A stretch of 64,000 nt of DNA from Enorma burkinafasonensis (GTDB lineage: Bacteria > Actinomycetota > Coriobacteriia > Coriobacteriales > Coriobacteriaceae), in NCBI RefSeq assembly GCF_902150035.1, contig NZ_LR597505.1, positions 62,001 through 126,000 of the forward strand, written 5' to 3'. The notes under the pieces are model-generated. The model ran no database searches. It was not told the origin of the DNA and saw nothing but the letters and a program-made list of their open reading frames with translations. The position numbers and the translations under genes are program-made. This document shows positions 62,300 through 64,000 of this stretch, one piece after another. Each line of letters opens with the position of its first letter. Within the stretch, counting starts at the first letter, position 1.

Positions 62300-63568
62300 C
62301 TACGCATCGAGCGGCATGTAGACGCCGTCCTGGATGACCATGCCCATGGGCTGCTTGGAGATCTCGCCCGTCTCGGACCAGGTAGCGGCCTCGCCGGCCG
62401 TGGTGAGGCCGGTGAAGGAGAAGTCCGGGGAGGTGAAGGTCTCGACGAGGCCGTCGCAGATCTCGGAGAAGTCCGCGTCAGGCGTGAGGCCGGCGGTCTC
62501 GATGGCCTGCTTGATGGCATAGATGCAGTCGTAGGCGTCGGCGGCGAACTGGTTGGGGGTCTCGCCGTCGCCGTAGTCGGCGCCCTTGTAGGTCTCGACG
62601 AAGGCCTGCGTGGCCTCGTCGGTCGCGGTGGCGACGAACGGGGTCAGGAGCATGCAGCCCTCGGCGAGCGAGGTGTCGAAGCCCTCGACCGTGAGGAGGC
62701 CGTCCATGCCGTCCACGCCGAACCACTTGGGGGCGTAGCCCATCTGGTTGGCCTGGGTGAGGATGAGCGAGATCGGGGTGTAGTAGATCGGCAGGAACAC
62801 GAGGTCGGCCCCGTTGTTCTTGGCGTCGTTCAGCTGCACCGTGAAGTCGGTCTGGTTGTCCTCGGTGAACGAGGTCTCGCTCACGATCTCGAGGCCGAGC
62901 TCGGCCGCCTCGGCGAGGAAGCTGTCGTAGATGCCCGTGGAGTAGGTGTCGGACATGTTGTAGATGATGGCGATCTTCGTGCCCAGACCCTGCTCGGCGA
63001 TGTACTGCGCGGACGCGGCGCCCTGGTTGGGGTCGGTGAAGCACATCTGGAAGACGTTCTCCTTGCGGGGGATGGAGATGTTGCCGTCGGCATCCTCGAA
63101 GCCGCCGATGACGTCGGTCGACGAGCCGGACGGGGTGAGCTGGAACATGTTGTCGGCGTTGGTCTCGGCGGACACGGCGACGCAGGGCGTCGTGGTGACG
63201 GTGCCCACGAGGATCTGCATGCCCCAGTCCTTGAGGTTGTTGTAGGCGTTGACGGACTTCTCGGCGTCGCCCTCGTCGTCCTGGAAGTTGAGCGCGAACT
63301 GGATGTCGCCGCCCTCGGCGTTGATCTCGTCGACGGCGATCTGGGCGCCGTTCTTGACCGCCTGGCCGTAGATGGCCGCGGCGCCGGTGGTGGGCCCGAT
63401 GCCGCCGATCATGAACGCGGTGCCCGGGGCGGGAGCGCTACCGGAACCGGCGGTGGAGCCGCCGTCGCCGCCGGTGCACCCGGCGAGAATGCCAGCCGCC
63501 CCCAGACCTGCTGCGCCTGCGATGAGGCTCCTGCGGCTCACGGACGGATTGAGATTCAAGCTCGACAT
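62300..63568 (-). CDS. livJ: Branched-chain amino acid substrate-binding lipoprotein LivJ
   Basis: The 422-residue receptor starts with a twin-arginine-like signal (SVSRRSLIAGAAGLGAAG) ending in the lipobox ILAGC, then a Gly/Ser linker, so it is anchored outside the membrane. The body is a type I periplasmic-binding fold: FMIGGIGPTTGAAAIYGQAV, NGAQIAVDEINAEGG, ILVGTVTTTPCVAVSAETNA, KIAIIYNMSDTYSTGIYDSF. Ligand could be leucine/isoleucine/valine or another amino acid or amide. AAAGGAG lies six bases before the ATG. It heads the liv operon. Confidence 0.93.
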   Translation of the reverse strand: MSSLNLNPSVSRRSLIAGAAGLGAAGILAGCTGGDGGSTAGSGSAPAPGTAFMIGGIGPTTGAAAIYGQAVKNGAQIAVDEINAEGGDIQFALNFQDDEGDAEKSVNAYNNLKDWGMQILVGTVTTTPCVAVSAETNADNMFQLTPSGSSTDVIGGFEDADGNISIPRKENVFQMCFTDPNQGAASAQYIAEQGLGTKIAIIYNMSDTYSTGIYDSFLAEAAELGLEIVSETSFTEDNQTDFTVQLNDAKNNGADLVFLPIYYTPISLILTQANQMGYAPKWFGVDGMDGLLTVEGFDTSLAEGCMLLTPFVATATDEATQAFVETYKGADYGDGETPNQFAADAYDCIYAIKQAIETAGLTPDADFSEICDGLVETFTSPDFSFTGLTTAGEAATWSETGEISKQPMGMVIQDGVYMPLDA

Positions 63569-63931
63569 ACGGCTCTCCTTTCACGGTGATGCCGGGCGGC
63601 GCCCGGCGGGACTGCATCCACCCCAGGCATAAGGCCGCGCGGCACGTCCCCCGAACGACATTACGAGACTGGTGGTTCTAGTCACGATACCGTTTTTTTG
63701 GGTAAAAGGTAAGGTACTGTCGCTAGACCGCGGGCGCCGATACGCACCCCTTCCAGGGGCCACCCCATCTACCAGCGCATTCTCCACAGCCTGATACGTT
63801 TTAGGACATGTTACATCTGTGTTTCGCCTATCGGCCTCATAGACCGGTAGAATAGCAGGCAGATATGGTCGTTACCCGACCGGGCCCGCGCGATGAGCCG
63901 GGCGCCACGCGACGCATGCGAAGGAGCCGTC
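63569..63931. other. Divergent spacer between livJ and homoserine dehydrogenase
   Basis: This 363-base spacer must hold promoters in both directions. I see a TAGAAT -10-like hexamer (63848-63853, plus strand) overlapping a small stem-loop (CTATCGG at 63829-63835 with CCGGTAG at 63844-63850), and an AT-rich tract GTTTTTTTGGGTAAAAGGTA at 63692-63711. No -35 matches well, and no gene or riboswitch could be recognised. Confidence 0.5.
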
Positions 63932-64000
63932 ATGAGCAACGCCAACCGCACCGTGAGAATCGGCCTCATCGGCCTGGGTACCGTCGGCGGCGGCACCGCA
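63932..64000 (+). CDS. hom: Homoserine dehydrogenase (5' end only)
   Basis: The visible 23 residues read MSNANRTVRIGLIGLGTVGG followed by GTA, an NAD(P)-binding glycine motif in the exact form of homoserine dehydrogenase (GLGTVGGG). The enzyme makes homoserine for threonine and methionine. AAGGAG lies five bases before the ATG. The gene runs off the right edge, so the identification rests on the N-terminus alone. Confidence 0.75.
   Translation, partial: MSNANRTVRIGLIGLGTVGGGTA

Overview
The window is high-GC DNA from an anaerobic actinobacterium. It most resembles a gut member of the class Coriobacteriia (Collinsella or Olsenella type). This is inferred from the gene content: a split transketolase, an [FeFe] hydrogenase with a GltD-type partner, a bile salt hydrolase, a GH2 glycosidase, an adenine deaminase, a Liv amino-acid transporter, and no aerobic respiratory genes. 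Strong Shine-Dalgarno sites (AAGGAG, GGAGG, AAAGGGG) precede most starts and were used to trim many over-long frames. I saw no tRNA, rRNA, CRISPR array or prophage.

Positions 1-12600 are housekeeping: ftsE-ftsX (ftsX runs off the left edge), a two-gene transketolase, a YitT protein, secA-prfB overlapping by one base, a PNPOx-like flavoprotein, rpmE behind a structured leader, an ACT-domain protein and citrate synthase. The RF2 protein carries SPT where RF2 normally has SPF. Positions 12744-16300 encode a NuoF/GltD fusion overlapping an [FeFe] hydrogenase. An ABC importer follows (16471-19075) whose permease and ATPase are fused in one protein. Positions 19348-26683 hold a HAD phosphatase, adenine deaminase and two membrane proteins around a LysR regulator. 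Three copies of a TCAA-N7-TTGATnATC box sit before the regulator and both membrane-protein genes, suggesting a small local regulon. Next come CorA, a GH2 glycosidase, a TspO-related protein, a bile salt hydrolase followed by an MFS exporter, several small proteins and the dipeptidase PepD.

Positions 37160-41789 and 53355-56249 look like two halves of a redox/detoxification neighbourhood: aldo-keto reductase, cupin, AhpD-like protein, cyclophilin-like protein, LysR, FMN reductase and a truncated ABM monooxygenase on one side; flavin reductase, DUF362 protein, flavodoxin and TetR on the other. Between them lies an island of about 11.5 kb bounded by two IS3-family elements, here called IS-A (41818-43157) and IS-B (52044-53352). 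A 28-bp stub of an IS-B end abuts IS-A, and genes are truncated at several junctions. The island carries a broken zinc-ribbon membrane protein, an operon of DUF4428, SPFH/zinc-ribbon and lipoprotein genes, and a signalling operon made of a kinase-like membrane protein without kinase motifs, a histidine kinase and a LuxR-type response regulator.

The right end (56322-64000) has an acetyltransferase, DUF1287 and CutC proteins, a complete livJ-H-M-G-F operon with an intercistronic hairpin after livJ, and the first codons of homoserine dehydrogenase. Three intergenic inverted-repeat elements (25935-26024, 36983-37124, 51329-51456) share a related 14-base arm core and may be one undescribed repeat family.
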